DNA of 64,000 nucleotides, from NCBI GenBank assembly GCA_034440635.1, contig JAOTON010002266.1, positions 1,360,001-1,424,000 of the forward strand, given 5' to 3'. Source of the DNA: Lepas anatifera (taxonomy: Eukaryota; Arthropoda; Thecostraca; Lepadidae). A program made the translations under genes and the position numbers. Below are positions 62,787 to 64,000 of this stretch, in pieces (the stretch's first letter is position 1; each line of letters begins with the position of its first letter). The notes below the pieces were generated by a model, which saw only the letters and a program-made list of their open reading frames with translations, was not told the DNA's origin and did no database searches.

Positions 62787-64000
62787 AGGCCATGTCGTGA
62801 TCACCACTTTTTCACAGGATCTTTGATTTCCGGGTGTTTTCTAATGTATTAATGGTCGCTGATCACGATTTTCTGGTCGAAAATGTCGAATTCGAAAAAT
62901 ATTTGCCCGCGCAAGCCGTTTGAAATTCTTCCGGTTTGCCAAAATTTCGATGTTTTCATATCTCACGGACAATAAAGTGCAACTTATGTATGGAAAGGGC
63001 CACAGAACTTTTAAACCATTGAATGTGAACAATTTGAAACCTTTTTGACTCCTTAAAATATATACTTGCCTGATAAAGTACCGTGGAAAGACGGGGATGT
63101 TTGAGCTTAAAAAGATGATAATAGATGGCGCGCATGACGCAGCCGTCAACCACTGTCCCGCTACGTCGCTTATGTCAAGAAGCTATTAGCCAAAGGAGCT
63201 GGATATAGGATTTGAGCCTATTATGGATTCGATGAATGAACATTTACCTCACAGGATGATCTAGATTTTTCTCGCTTGCAATTTTAAATATTTTTGGTAA
63301 TGGTTGCTTTCAAAGCAGGTACAATTAAGATCAGCCAGCCATATATAGATTAGGTATCTAAGTATGTAGTCACTGCGGATCAATTTCAAGTATAAAAATG
63401 TATGCAAGAGCCAGTCGATTATATTTAGATTAGTCTTGCTATCACTAGCAAGGAGAATACCGCATTTCGGGAAAAATGAAGCTACACCACACCTAGCGCC
63501 GCCGTCAAGCCATGTATGCTGCCGCTTAACCAGCTCTCGACTGGGGCTGACGTTGTTGGTCACATTATGATGCTGCAGCTTGAAGAGATGGAGGCCAGAG
63601 AAGTGGACCAATTTCACGTTTCAATAGCTTGAAAATTCGAACCGACCGCTGATGAAGTTACCGAGACTTACAGAAGAGCATCTGTGACAGCAAGAAACAA
63701 GTACAAAGTTCGCTGTGAAATAAGGAAGCATTTAAACCTGAAGGAAGCGATCAGAAGGCGCCTACAAAACATGAAGATATTGTAAGCATGGACAAAGCAT
63801 GACAACATTGTTTGACATATAAAGCAGAGTTTTACCATCAAAGGCATCGGCAAACAGAACATTTCTGGAAGACCAGCGAGAAGCGCAGAGGTTGTATCTT
63901 GGCGGCTTGGATGCAGTCGTGACGGACCATTGGAGACGGCAGCAGCTGCGGCAAGCCACTGCTGCTGTTGTTGTGGCTACCAGGAGTTCTCCGGATGTTG
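62787..64000. other. unassigned; open frame at the window edge
   Basis: No repeat shared with the rest of the window. At about 63828-64000 (+) a frame reads ASANRTFLEDQREAQRLYLG and GLDAVVTDHWRRQQLRQ and stays open to the end. It could be the start of an exon or transposon frame, but I do not recognise it. Confidence 0.25.

Overview
The window is eukaryotic, repeat-rich nuclear DNA. It shows introns with GT/AG borders, non-LTR retrotransposon remains, tRNA-derived SINEs, DNA transposons with 8-bp, TTAA and TA target duplications, and kilobase-long minisatellites. The two genes I recognise (a C2-domain calpain and a METTL7-type methyltransferase) are animal genes. The intron structure, GC-rich third codon positions in exons and repeat load would suit a marine invertebrate, possibly a crustacean. 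That placement is inference only.

Gene content is low. On the + strand, seven exons between 14780 and 33267 encode the 3' half of a calpain-5/TRA-3-type protease: the end of the catalytic domain, the C2-like domain III and a terminal C2 domain, ending in a stop at 33265-33267. All exon phases agree. The upstream exons with the catalytic Cys, His and Asn were not found. On the - strand, three exons between 47719 and 40187 encode the C-terminal two thirds of a METTL7 (TMT1)-type SAM-dependent methyltransferase, with stop at 40189-40187. Its N-terminal exon(s) were not found. The two genes converge, with about 7 kb between their stops.

The rest is repeats. 0-14.7 kb: nested TTAA-flanked elements, a hAT-type MITE, and minisatellites of 54, 57 and 67 bp (the last about 51 copies). 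15.4-30.8 kb (calpain introns): a 5'-truncated LINE with a long reverse-transcriptase frame, a 45-bp minisatellite that starts about 45 bp after an exon, and a 4.0-kb hAT element with 8-bp target duplication, a transposase C-terminal remnant and a 780-bp inverted repeat. 35.7-37.5 kb: a composite dispersed repeat with tRNA-like heads. 40.3-46.1 kb (METTL7 intron): a 46-bp minisatellite split by a 2.2-kb hAT-like element. 47 kb: a 37-bp minisatellite that is a tandem copy of the METTL7 exon end plus its 5' splice site. 48.8-60.3 kb: further copies of the composite repeat, invaded by TTAA elements, MITEs, a TA-flanked 4.2-kb element and a 168-bp snapback palindrome with a hammerhead-like motif. 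60.6-62.8 kb: a decayed LINE fragment beside a second copy of the 2.2-kb hAT-like element.

No CRISPR array, rRNA gene, bacterial-type operon or intact autonomous transposase was found. Most long open frames in the window lie inside tandem repeats or transposon remnants and are not called as genes.
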